A DNA stretch of 15,093 nucleotides from Flavobacteriaceae bacterium TMED179 (GCA_002169865.1 NHIC01000009.1:83799-98891), one strand, 5' to 3'. Positions 7,500 to 14,924 are shown, numbered from the stretch's first letter. A program made the numbers and translations. The notes: generated by a model from the letters alone, not told the origin.

Positions 7500-7517
7500 A
7501 AATTCTTCCAAGAATTT
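7500..7517. repeat. Perfect 18-bp palindrome (8-bp arms, CC spacer)
   Basis: AAATTCTT, CC, AAGAATTT, located 17 bp after the small-protein pair and 115 bp before the epimerase gene. No T-run follows. The 2-base spacer is too tight for an ordinary RNA hairpin loop, so a dimeric-regulator operator is the likelier reading. Chance occurrence in AT-rich DNA is possible. Confidence 0.45.
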
Positions 7518-7632
7518 AAATCAAAGTATTCGATGGAGAGGTGATGTAACAAAATTAGAGAAACAGGTTAGTTGAATAATCGCATTCTATATTGTTATTT
7601 GATTATTTATACATTTTATGGCATAGATTTAG

Positions 7633-8796
7633 ATGAAAAGAATTCGAAAAATAGTAAGGCTAATTTTAACCTTTAATATGATAATCTTTTTTATTGGTTG
7701 TGTAAATAAAAAATCAACAAAGAGTGAATATAATATGCTAAATATTAAAAAAGCCCCTTTTGGATCAACGACTGATGGTATTGAGGTAGAACAATACATA
7801 ATGCAAAATAGAAATGGAATGGTTGTTGGGATAATTACCTATGGAGGGATAATAAACTTTCTAACTGCAAAAGATAAAAACGGTAATTATAAAGACATAG
7901 TTTTAGGTTATAAAAACTTAGAACATTATCAGAAGAGCAGCCCTTATTTTGGTGCAATAATTGGACGGTACGCAAATCGAATAGAAATGGGAAAATTTGA
8001 ACTCGATGGTCTAAATTATGAATTAGCTAAAAACAATGGCGATAATCATCTTCACGGTGGATTAAAGGGTTTTGATAAAGTTGTTTGGAAAGCAAAGGAA
8101 ATAGTGACGGATAATGATGTATCAATCGAATTAAGTTATTTGAGTAAAGACATGGAAGAAGGATATCCAGGAAATCTCGACGTAAAAGTTATTTATACGC
8201 TTAATGATAAAGATGAATTAATTGTTAACTATGAAGCAAGTACCGACAAAACCACAATCCTCAACCTTACTCAGCATTCTTACTTTAATCTCTCAGGAGA
8301 TACTAATAGAGATATCCTAGATCACGAGCTCTTAATAAATGCGGATTCTTTTTTACCAGTAAATAGTAATTTAATTCCTACAGGCGAATTAAAAGAAGTA
8401 GGTGGTACGCCTTTTGACTTTAGATTACCTAAAAAAATAAGGAGCGATATTGACATTGAAGATCATCAATTAAAAAATGGATTAGGCTATGACCATTGTT
8501 GGGTTTTAAACGATTATGCTAAGGGTTTTCGATTTGTAGCCTCTGCCTATGAACCAAGCTCAGGAAGATTACTGGAGGTTTTCACTGACCAACCTGGAAT
8601 TCAATTCTATTCAGGAAATTTTTTAGATGGAACACTAAAAAGTAAAATAGGAGGAAAATATAATTATCGATCAGGATTTTGCTTAGAGACTCAACACTTT
8701 CCTAATTCTCCTAACCAAAAGGACTTCCCTAAAGTAGAATTGAGCCCAGGTGAAAAATATATTTCAAAAACAGCATTTAAATTTTCTGTAAAATAA
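7633..8796 (+). CDS. galM: Aldose 1-epimerase (mutarotase), probable lipoprotein
   Basis: A 387-residue protein interconverting the alpha and beta anomers of free aldoses. An N-terminal signal with lipobox-like FFIGC (19-23, Cys23) points to a lipid-anchored, extracytoplasmic form; cytoplasmic GalM lacks this and is about 40 residues shorter. Epimerase landmarks are GRYANRI (111-117), NHLHGG (138-143), LTQHSYFNLSG (212-222) with the probable catalytic acid His215, GYDHCW (285-290) with the sugar-contacting Asp287, and FCLETQHFPNSPN (349-361) with the probable catalytic base Glu352. All key residues are present, so the enzyme is likely active. A sulfatase follows after only 40 bp, suggesting a two-gene operon for handling sugars released from sulfated glycans. 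A weak -7-like TACATTTT lies at 7610-7617 without a convincing partner element. The gene symbol denotes the family, not a galactose pathway. Confidence 0.92.
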   Translation: MKRIRKIVRLILTFNMIIFFIGCVNKKSTKSEYNMLNIKKAPFGSTTDGIEVEQYIMQNRNGMVVGIITYGGIINFLTAKDKNGNYKDIVLGYKNLEHYQKSSPYFGAIIGRYANRIEMGKFELDGLNYELAKNNGDNHLHGGLKGFDKVVWKAKEIVTDNDVSIELSYLSKDMEEGYPGNLDVKVIYTLNDKDELIVNYEASTDKTTILNLTQHSYFNLSGDTNRDILDHELLINADSFLPVNSNLIPTGELKEVGGTPFDFRLPKKIRSDIDIEDHQLKNGLGYDHCWVLNDYAKGFRFVASAYEPSSGRLLEVFTDQPGIQFYSGNFLDGTLKSKIGGKYNYRSGFCLETQHFPNSPNQKDFPKVELSPGEKYISKTAFKFSVK

Positions 8797-8836
8797 AAAG
8801 TGTTTTTAAATAATAATTTTAATTATATATTTAAGT

Positions 8837-10627
8837 ATGAATAAGGCAATCTTGTTATCATTCCTTCTGTCATTATTTATTTCATGCAATTCAAATATTG
8901 ATTCTCAAGCGCGCCCAAATATAATTCTTATTCTAGCTGATGATCAAGGATGGGGAGACTTAAGTTCAAATGGAAATAAGGATCTACATACACCAAATAT
9001 TGATAAAATTGCTCTCAACGGAGTAAGATTTGACCGCTTTTTTGTCAGCCCAGTATGTTCACCAACAAGAGCAGAAATTTTAACTGGAAGACATCATACG
9101 AGAACAGGGGTTTATGATGTATCTCTTGGTGGTGAAAGAATAAATGTTGATGAGGAAACACTAGGAGATCTTTTCAAAGCCGCTGGATATAGAACTGCTG
9201 CATATGGGAAATGGCATAACGGAATGCAAGCTCCTTATCATCCAAATACTAGAGGGTTTGATCAGTTTTATGGATTCTGTTCGGGACATTGGGGGAATTA
9301 TTTCAACCCCGTTTTAGAAAAAAATGGAGAATTAGTAAGAGGAAAAGGTTTCATTACGGATGATTTAACAAATCACGGAATAGAATTTATAAAAAAAAAC
9401 AAAAACAATCCATTTTTACTTTATATGCCTTTTAATACTCCACACAGTCCAATGCAGGTTCCAGATAAATATTGGAATAAATTCAAAAACAAAGATTTAA
9501 TTCAAAAAGGGACTTTGTCAAAGATTACTAAAGATAAATATTCAGGCACAAATAGTAAAGGTGAAAATCATTCTAGAGCAGCATTAGCAATGTGTGAGAA
9601 TATTGATTGGAATGTTGGAAGAATTATACAAACCTTGGAATCACAGAATATAATTGAAAACACAATAATTATTTATTTATCGGATAATGGCCCTAATGGA
9701 CACAGATGGAACGATGGAATGAAAGGGATAAAAGGATCTACGGACGAAGGAGGAACTAGATCACCTATGATTATTAGTTGGAAAGGAAATATTCCGAGCG
9801 GAAAAGAGGTATTTAAGATTGCGTCAGGGATTGATTTATTACCTACTTTAATCGACATATCTGGAATTAAAGTTAAGCCAAAGAATAAATTGGATGGAGT
9901 TAACCTAAGACCACTTATTTACCAAAATCATGTTGATTGGCAAGATAGATACATATATAATTATTGGAGAGGAAGATTGAGTTTAAGAAATCAAGATTTT
10001 AGACTTGATAATGAAAATAATTTATATAATATGAATGACGATCCAAATCAGCTGAAAAATGTTTCTTCGACTTACAATGAAATATTTGAGGTTATGAAAA
10101 AAGCTAAAATCGAATGGAGGAAGGAATTATCAGCTAATATAAATTTAAAGGATAAAAGAGCTTTTATAATAGGCCATCCAGGATTAAAGAATACACAAAT
10201 TCCAGCTCGTGACGCAAAGGCTAATGGATTAATTAAAAGATCTAATTATTATCCTAATTGTAGTTATATGACTAATTGGGTAAATATAGATGACACCATA
10301 TCATGGAATGCTGAAGTTGCTGAAGATGGAAAGTTTGAGGCAATTATTTACTATACATGTCAAAAGGATGCATTAGGATCTGAAATTGAATTAAGTTTTT
10401 CAGACTCTAGTATATCAAAGAAGATAACAAAATTCCATAATCCCGAAGAGTACGGAAAAGAAAATGACAGATCTCCCAGGATTGAATCGTATGTCAAAGA
10501 CTTTATACCCTTAAAAATGGGAGTAATAGACTTAAAAAAAGGGAAGGGCATTCTAAAGTTAAAGGGATTAAAAATGACTGGCAAAGAACTCATGGATTTT
10601 AGGTTGCTAATGTTAAAAAGAATCTAA
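8837..10627 (+). CDS. Formylglycine-dependent sulfatase (S1 type), probable lipoprotein
   Basis: A 596-residue type I sulfatase that hydrolyses sulfate esters, probably on a sulfated sugar. Its N-terminus is a lipoprotein-like signal ending LFISC (Cys17). Active-site residues are complete: Asp35-Asp36 (calcium), CSPTR at 74-78 with Cys74 as the formylglycine precursor followed by LTGR, YGKWH (123-127, Lys125), TPHSP (201-205, His203), SDNG (282-285, Asp283-Asn284) and KGSTDEGG (299-306, Lys299). Because the key residue is Cys, a maturase encoded elsewhere is required. After the core, which ends near 435, a region of about 150 residues is predicted to be beta-rich (about 487-596, ending ELMDFRLLMLKRI) and resembles an appended beta-sandwich, perhaps for substrate binding. 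It follows the epimerase by 40 bp. The substrate (alga-derived polysaccharide is likely in a marine flavobacterium) is inferred. The last 4 bp overlap the convergent DUF5916 gene. Confidence 0.95.
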   Translation: MNKAILLSFLLSLFISCNSNIDSQARPNIILILADDQGWGDLSSNGNKDLHTPNIDKIALNGVRFDRFFVSPVCSPTRAEILTGRHHTRTGVYDVSLGGERINVDEETLGDLFKAAGYRTAAYGKWHNGMQAPYHPNTRGFDQFYGFCSGHWGNYFNPVLEKNGELVRGKGFITDDLTNHGIEFIKKNKNNPFLLYMPFNTPHSPMQVPDKYWNKFKNKDLIQKGTLSKITKDKYSGTNSKGENHSRAALAMCENIDWNVGRIIQTLESQNIIENTIIIYLSDNGPNGHRWNDGMKGIKGSTDEGGTRSPMIISWKGNIPSGKEVFKIASGIDLLPTLIDISGIKVKPKNKLDGVNLRPLIYQNHVDWQDRYIYNYWRGRLSLRNQDFRLDNENNLYNMNDDPNQLKNVSSTYNEIFEVMKKAKIEWRKELSANINLKDKRAFIIGHPGLKNTQIPARDAKANGLIKRSNYYPNCSYMTNWVNIDDTISWNAEVAEDGKFEAIIYYTCQKDALGSEIELSFSDSSISKKITKFHNPEEYGKENDRSPRIESYVKDFIPLKMGVIDLKKGKGILKLKGLKMTGKELMDFRLLMLKRI

Positions 10628-12840
10628 ATATTTATCCAGTACGTTATCTTTAAATTTATAGTTCTAAAATTTGGGATAAAGTCGTTTTCGATATAATTGG
10701 AATTATCTGTGTAAACCAGGAACAAGTCTGATAAAGGTGCAAAGCGCCATTGAAACCGAGAGTTTATGCCCAAAGAATTTGAAAAATTACTGTATTGTAT
10801 AAATGTGGCCCAAAAAATATTTTTACTGAATGTAAAGTCTACCTTAGGACTTACTAAAAACAAATTTACCGAGTTTTGTGGGCTAGGCAAATCAATCTTG
10901 TCATAACTAAATTTTAGACTTGCTTGCATTAATTTATCAATTCGAAAATTGAAATTATTACTTACGGAATATCTATTACCATTAAAATATCCTCCAACAT
11001 TTATATTAGAATTAAATCTAAACTTTTTTATGTTAGTAGATCCATATTCAATTTCAATTTGGCGAGTCTCATACCCTCCTTTTATAATAGGTGTGTCTAA
11101 ATTGGCTCCAGTAGGGTCAAAATTATTTTCTAAGTATATGTAGTTATTTATAAAAGATATGTCAATTCCTGATAAATTTTTAAAATTAAATGAGAGATTT
11201 CCTTTAAGCCTAAGATCTGTAATAAGGTTATTATTGCCAGGTTTATCAATGTAATATACCTCAGGACCAAACTGAATATTCTGAATTGACTTAGATTCTG
11301 GGAAAAATACTCTATTGTATATAGTATAATTTTTTTTAAATCCGGTCCTTCTTGAAAACCCTAAATCGCTTGTGAAATTTGGAGTTGTTCTAGTGAAAAC
11401 TGTTCTAAATCTATTTCTTCTATCATTGTAATTAAACCTTAAGCCTGTGGACAATCCCTCCTTATCTTTTGACGGGGAAAATGTATTGTAGAAAAAAACC
11501 TTACCCCTAATTTTTTCATTTTTTGATATAAAATTATAATCAAACCCCAACAAACGATTATATTTTTCTTCTGCTGAATCAATTTCATTTTTTTCAGTTT
11601 TCTGTCTATTGACAAATAAAAATTTAAAATTCGACTTGCTAAAAACATTTTGTTGAAATGATAGAACAGTATTGTTGTTAGACGGGATATAATTAACTCT
11701 ATCTCTTGCAGTTTGCATGTTTAAAAGTCCTATACGTAGTCTATTGTTAACTTTCCCACTTAACCTGATACCTGTATGAATTTTATTTTGAATGGTATTT
11801 CCGGTTAAATCTTTTGTAACACCTATTCGCCTTGTAAAAAAGGGTTGATTTTCATAAACGTCACCAAAGCCACTAAAAAGATCATTATTTTGAATAAAAA
11901 ATTGTCTTTTTTCTGGTAGTGCTACTGCAAACCGTGTAAGATTAATTATTTGGTCATCAACTTCAATCTGTGAAAAATCAGGGTTAACTGTAAAGTCAAG
12001 ATTTAGTCCAGTTCCAATAAATATTCTTCCATCGCCTCCATATTCAAGATTATTTGATTTCTCATTGACGTCAAAACTTTTTGATTTAAGTAAATTGATA
12101 TAAGGGATTATTGTAATAGGAGTTTTAGATTTGCCCAAAGGTTTTTCAAATACCAGAGGTTCAGTATATGAGAGATTAATAAAAGACTGTTCTTGTGGAA
12201 CTCTAAATAATGTAGAGATTTCATTGTAGAGAATATTTCTTCTCGATACATTATATCTCCAAGACTTACTATTATTTGCAAATCTTATTGAACTAAAAGG
12301 TATCCTTATTTCGGCAGTGTAATAAGTTTCATAAATTTGAGTTTCTAGATCAAACTTAGCATCCCAATCCCAATTGGAGTCTTCCCCTAAAGTCCTTCCT
12401 CCATTAAAAAAAAGTTCATCTTTTTTTACACCAACGGAATTCCCCCCAAAAGCATATGCGTTTGTTAAGTCATTAAATGTGTCTAAAGTAAAAAGGAAAA
12501 AGTCTGAAAATCTACCCATATCTCTTCTAAGGCTTGAAATAATACTTTCATCCTTTTTCTCATAACATTTTATAAATGCATAAAGATTATTTAAATCGTA
12601 CAAAAATTTAATTTCTGTTTGATTAGAAGCTTTTAACGAATCAGTTGGAAACCACTGCCAAAAATTTGTTTTAATTTCAGCAATTTCCCAATCCTTCTCA
12701 TTATCAATGCCATCAATTATTATTTTTTGGCTTGTAAGTTTTATATAGGTAGAATCAATTTCTTTCTGGGCAATTATCAGATTAACATTTATAAAAATGA
12801 TAACAAGGAAAATTCTATCTATGAAAATTAAATACCTCAA
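10624..12840 (-). CDS. DUF5916 outer-membrane protein with N-terminal CBM9-like domain
   Basis: A 738-residue exported protein. The signal peptide covers 1-24 (ends NLIIA-Q). A carbohydrate-binding-like beta domain (CBM9/DOMON-like) spans about 30-220, with the opening IIIDGIDNEKDW (40-51) and PFSSIRF (181-187). The DUF5916 part begins at about 225 and carries its hallmark NPDFSQIEVD (286-295) and ALPEKRQFFIQNNDLF (307-322). The remainder to 738 consists of alternating beta strands with aromatic girdles, as in an outer-membrane beta-barrel. The family is abundant in Bacteroidota but its function is not established; surface binding or hydrolysis of a substrate has been inferred for relatives. 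Its location tail-to-tail with the sulfatase may be a shared polysaccharide locus or coincidence. It faces the 384-bp accessory gap at its 5' end, and its promoter is not obvious. Confidence 0.85.
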   Translation of the reverse strand: MRYLIFIDRIFLVIIFINVNLIIAQKEIDSTYIKLTSQKIIIDGIDNEKDWEIAEIKTNFWQWFPTDSLKASNQTEIKFLYDLNNLYAFIKCYEKKDESIISSLRRDMGRFSDFFLFTLDTFNDLTNAYAFGGNSVGVKKDELFFNGGRTLGEDSNWDWDAKFDLETQIYETYYTAEIRIPFSSIRFANNSKSWRYNVSRRNILYNEISTLFRVPQEQSFINLSYTEPLVFEKPLGKSKTPITIIPYINLLKSKSFDVNEKSNNLEYGGDGRIFIGTGLNLDFTVNPDFSQIEVDDQIINLTRFAVALPEKRQFFIQNNDLFSGFGDVYENQPFFTRRIGVTKDLTGNTIQNKIHTGIRLSGKVNNRLRIGLLNMQTARDRVNYIPSNNNTVLSFQQNVFSKSNFKFLFVNRQKTEKNEIDSAEEKYNRLLGFDYNFISKNEKIRGKVFFYNTFSPSKDKEGLSTGLRFNYNDRRNRFRTVFTRTTPNFTSDLGFSRRTGFKKNYTIYNRVFFPESKSIQNIQFGPEVYYIDKPGNNNLITDLRLKGNLSFNFKNLSGIDISFINNYIYLENNFDPTGANLDTPIIKGGYETRQIEIEYGSTNIKKFRFNSNINVGGYFNGNRYSVSNNFNFRIDKLMQASLKFSYDKIDLPSPQNSVNLFLVSPKVDFTFSKNIFWATFIQYSNFSNSLGINSRFQWRFAPLSDLFLVYTDNSNYIENDFIPNFRTINLKITYWINI

Positions 12841-12904
12841 AATTTTATTATAAATAAGAATTGTTTTTCCATTGATTAAAGATTTATGGATTAATTAAAA
12901 GACA

Positions 12905-12936
12905 TTGTAAAATTAATCATAAAAACTATATACTTT
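12905..12936 (+). promoter_or_regulatory. Weak candidate promoter for an orphan plus-strand transcript
   Basis: TTG at 12905-12907, followed 21 bases later by TATACTTT (12929-12936), is an imperfect match to the flavobacterial pattern. It would drive transcription toward the strong terminator at 13105-13126, giving an RNA of roughly 180 nt. The -7 match is poor, so confidence is low. Confidence 0.25.
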
Positions 12937-13037
12937 CTTAAGTTCATTTCATTGCTGGATTAGCCTAAATCAAAGATTAAAATATTAATATGTTAAATTG
13001 TGATAATAGAGCCAGCCAATCCTGAAATTTCCGAACA

Positions 13038-13100
13038 GGCCTTACAACTCAGCTGGCTAAAGCAACTGATTTATAATCAGATTCTTTCAAATTAATCTTA
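13038..13100 (+). pseudogene. tRNA-like remnant (D-arm and anticodon-arm half only)
   Basis: The segment resembles a tRNA 5' half: acceptor-like GGCCTTA (13038-13044), D-arm ACTC-AGCTGGCTA-AAGC (13047-13063), then a stem-loop ACTGA-TTTATAA-TCAGA (13065-13081). The D-loop GG and the ACTGA/TCAG stem fit tRNA-Lys(TTT) or a CAT-anticodon tRNA of flavobacteria, but changes such as T8 to C, G10 to A and G22 to A break the D-stem. TTCAAAT (13086-13092) could be a T-loop, yet neither a T-stem nor a matching acceptor 3' strand is present. I read it as a decayed or truncated tRNA copy. Chance resemblance, or a small RNA that borrows tRNA-like arms, are the alternatives. Confidence 0.35.
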
Positions 13101-13104
13101 TCAG

Positions 13105-13126
13105 CCCTTCTTTATGAAGGGTTTTT
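13105..13126 (+). terminator. Strong rho-independent terminator
   Basis: CCCTTC (13105-13110), loop TTTAT, GAAGGG (13116-13121), then five T (13122-13126). The stem is perfect and the T-run lies only on the plus strand, so it ends transcription running left to right. No plus-strand protein gene precedes it, which implies an RNA gene or its remnant upstream. Confidence 0.85.
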
Positions 13127-13137
13127 GTATCATCTGC

Positions 13138-13224
13138 ATATCCTTTTCATTAAGATTATGAAGAAAAACATGGAGTAGAGATGTTGCGTATTTTAGTTAT
13201 CTTGAAACACATATAAATCAATTA
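13138..13224 (+). promoter_or_regulatory. Shared leader, copy 1 (upstream of DUF6090 pseudogene)
   Basis: One of three related leaders in this region. It begins ATATCCTTTTCATTAAG (13138-13154), includes GAAGAAAAA and AGTAGAG (13174-13180), and has TATTTTAG (13189-13196) 36 bp before the ATG at 13225. The box resembles a -7 element, but a proper -33 TTG at 19-21 bases is absent. Confidence 0.5.
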
Positions 13225-14020
13225 ATGCGCTTTTTAAGATTTAAAAAATTAATCAGCCTCAGTCAAGCTAAATACCTCAGATACGCTTTAGGAGAGATTT
13301 TTTTTTGTAGTTATAGGTATCCTTTTAGCACTACAGGTTAATAATTTGAATGAAGAAAGGAAAACCAGAATTCAAGAAAAAAATGTGTTATTAGCATTGC
13401 ACAACGAAATATCAAACAACTTGATTAGTCTTGATACTTCATTAAAAGAAAAAAAAACCATTCTTGAAGTTAATAAAGAACTTTTAAAAAACACCTTTCC
13501 GGGGTCAAATTGTAAATCATAATCTAAATTAGATAGTTTAATGTACTACTTCACTGTTTCTGGGTGGATTTATGTTGCAGATAACGGTGTTTTAAATGAG
13601 ATTGTTAACTCAGGAAAGCTATCTAGCCTTGAGGATAGCAATATAAAAAATCTAATAGCGTCTGTACCACAACAAATAGCACAAATAGTTGAAGAGGACA
13701 GGTTATATCGTGAAGATTTACACCAATATTTAAGCAAAAATTTTGCGTTGAAGAATATTACCAAATATAGAGAGCTTTACAATTACAATAAGTCATCTTT
13801 AGGGGAATCAAATTTTGATGTGAACCCCTATAAAATCTTAAGAGATGTTGAATTTGAAAACATTTTAACCGTTCAAGCTATTTGGATAAAATTTTCAATA
13901 GAAATCTGCGAAAACCTCAAAATAAAGTATTTAGAGATTCAAAATTTAATTGAAAACAAATACCCTAAGATTGATTATTCTAAATTAAAAGATAATCTGG
14001 AAAAAGGATTCTGGGGATAA
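13225..14020 (+). pseudogene. DUF6090-family membrane protein, broken by frameshift and stop
   Basis: Reading from ATG 13225 gives MRFLRFKKLISLSQAKYLRY and then ALGEIF, the usual DUF6090 opening. The frame is lost in a run of nine T (13298-13306) and would stop at 13339-13341. Eight T would restore the membrane segment FFVVIGILLALQVNN and then LNEERKTRIQEKNVLLALHNEISNN in the family style. That second frame meets TAA at 13520-13522 and continues in the same phase from ATG 13541 through WIYVADNGVLNEIVNSGKLSSL to the stop at 14018-14020; the 159 residues from 13541 are open. So one gene carries two lesions. DUF6090 proteins are Bacteroidota-specific, with one N-terminal membrane helix and an unknown function. 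Part of the damage could be sequencing error at the T-run, but the second stop makes a real pseudogene likely. Confidence 0.8.
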
Positions 14021-14041
14021 AGGCTATTTTAAATTTTCGAG

Positions 14042-14135
14042 ATATCCTCTTAATTAATTACAGGTAGAAAAACAAAAAGTAAAAATATTGTAAGGTTTCT
14101 TATATTAGCAGCTTATTAATCATAAATCTATTCAA
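14042..14135 (+). promoter_or_regulatory. Shared leader, copy 2 (upstream of the 140-residue protein)
   Basis: It begins ATATCCTCTTAATTAAT (14042-14058), contains TAGAAAAAC (14065-14073) and has TATATTAG (14101-14108) exactly 35 bp before the ATG at 14136. From TATATTAG to the start codon it closely parallels copy 3, including TTATTAATCA (14113-14122). This fits a shared promoter. Confidence 0.5.
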
Positions 14136-14558
14136 ATGAAAAAATTATTATTCATAGCTTTATTTATTTCATCTTCAATAATGTTTGCTCAGAAAAATGA
14201 AATGGGCCAACAGTTTCAAGCAAATTTTAATATAACATCAGCTAAAACCTTAGGTGCTCAAGAATATGAGTTAACAGCTTCTGGAGAAGCAGGACCATAT
14301 GGTAGAGTTAATATCACAATGCACTTTACTAATAAGTTAAATAACACAAATGGAATAGGAGAGTTTACAGGATTCGCTTGGTCTCAAACACCAGAAGGAA
14401 TAACAGAAGCAACTCTTCAAGGTGTAACACGTCCTGAAGGAGATAAATTTATTGGATATAGTTATGATGCATTAACAAATGGAAAAATAATGCAATGGAG
14501 AGGTGAGTTTGATTTCATTGCCAATAAAATTAAACTTGAAGTAAAAGAAGTTCTTTAG
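14136..14558 (+). CDS. Exported small beta-rich protein of unrecognised family
   Basis: A 140-residue protein with a clear signal peptide (MKKLLFIALFISSSIMFAQ, cleavage likely after Ala18). The mature part, about 121 residues, alternates short strands and turns: ELTASGEAGPYGRVNITMHF (45-64), GIGEFTGFAWSQTPEGITEA (73-92), QWRGEFDFIANKIKLEVKEV. It has no cysteines and no membrane helix, so it is probably a soluble periplasmic or secreted beta-barrel or sandwich. I do not recognise a family and assign no function. It carries one of the three shared leaders and is followed by a T-rich terminator-like site, so it is probably a single-gene unit. Confidence 0.75.
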   Translation: MKKLLFIALFISSSIMFAQKNEMGQQFQANFNITSAKTLGAQEYELTASGEAGPYGRVNITMHFTNKLNNTNGIGEFTGFAWSQTPEGITEATLQGVTRPEGDKFIGYSYDALTNGKIMQWRGEFDFIANKIKLEVKEVL

Positions 14559-14582
14559 CTTTAATCAACTGCTTAATAATTT

Positions 14583-14615
14583 GCGTTATTAATTAAACGT
14601 GGTGACGCTTTTTTT
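14583..14615 (+). terminator. Weak terminator-like site after the 140-residue protein gene
   Basis: GCGT (14583-14586) can pair with ACGC (14605-14608), with an alternative small hairpin CGT-GGTG-ACG inside, followed by seven T (14609-14615). The T-run is good but the stem is short, so this is a moderate candidate located 25 bp after the stop codon. Confidence 0.4.
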
Positions 14616-14630
14616 AATATTATTATACAC

Positions 14631-14718
14631 ATAACCCTTCATTAAGTTCAGAAAGAAAAAAACGTAGTAGAGTTGGAGTTTTCTATATTAGTGGTTTATT
14701 AATCAAAAAGTAATTAAA
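14631..14718 (+). promoter_or_regulatory. Shared leader, copy 3 (upstream of the 55-residue peptide)
   Basis: It begins ATAACCCTTCATTAAG (14631-14646), has AAGAAAAA (14653-14660) and TAGTAGAG (14665-14672), then TATATTAG (14684-14691) 35 bp before the ATG at 14719. It matches copy 1 best in its upstream half and copy 2 best from TATATTAG onward. Confidence 0.5.
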
Positions 14719-14886
14719 ATGAAAAACATATATGTATTAATTCTCTCCTTAATTGCTCTCTCTTCTGTAAACAATCAAACAAATAATGAACCTATTATTG
14801 TTAGTGATGCTCAAAATGAAGATTTAATAGTCATAGTCGAATGGTCTATTAACGAAGGTGCTGAAGTTAAACTAGAAGATTGGTAA
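14719..14886 (+). CDS. Short exported peptide, 55 residues, unrecognised
   Basis: The frame from ATG 14719 to TAA 14884-14886 encodes MKNIYVLILSLIALSSVNNQ followed by a 35-residue acidic tail ending GAEVKLEDW. The first 17 residues look like a signal peptide or a single membrane anchor, with no textbook cleavage site. No cysteines. The main support for it being real is the leader: it shares the conserved upstream sequence and the 35-bp spacing of the box to the ATG with two other genes here. It could also be the truncated 5' end of a formerly longer gene. No function can be assigned. Confidence 0.5.
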   Translation: MKNIYVLILSLIALSSVNNQTNNEPIIVSDAQNEDLIVIVEWSINEGAEVKLEDW

Positions 14887-14924
14887 ATCTAATTTTTAAT
14901 CCAAATTGATTTATCTAAAATTAA

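Noticed and set aside
7500..7517. The 18-bp palindrome as an intrinsic terminator of the small-protein pair
   Set aside because: Only two bases separate the arms, and no T-run follows on either strand at the right distance.
9673..10593. Minus-strand open frames opposite the sulfatase (9673-9858, 10360-10593)
   Set aside because: Shadow frames with no independent start context or recognisable protein features.
10949..12565. Frames inside the DUF5916 gene (10949-11143 plus, 11439-11648 minus, 12374-12565 plus)
   Set aside because: All are internal to one continuous 738-codon gene with family motifs along its length.
12990..13025. An 11-residue frame (ATG 12990 to TGA 13025) as an attenuator leader peptide
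   Set aside because: It has no run of regulatory codons, and the terminator is followed by a promoter-like leader of its own, so attenuation of a downstream gene is not supported.
13038..13113. A functional tRNA gene
   Set aside because: The D-stem is disrupted, and no T-stem or complementary acceptor 3' strand can be found, so only a remnant is reported.
13570..13764. Minus-strand frame opposite the DUF6090 remnant
   Set aside because: The plus-strand reading has clear DUF6090 character in this stretch; the antisense frame is a by-product.
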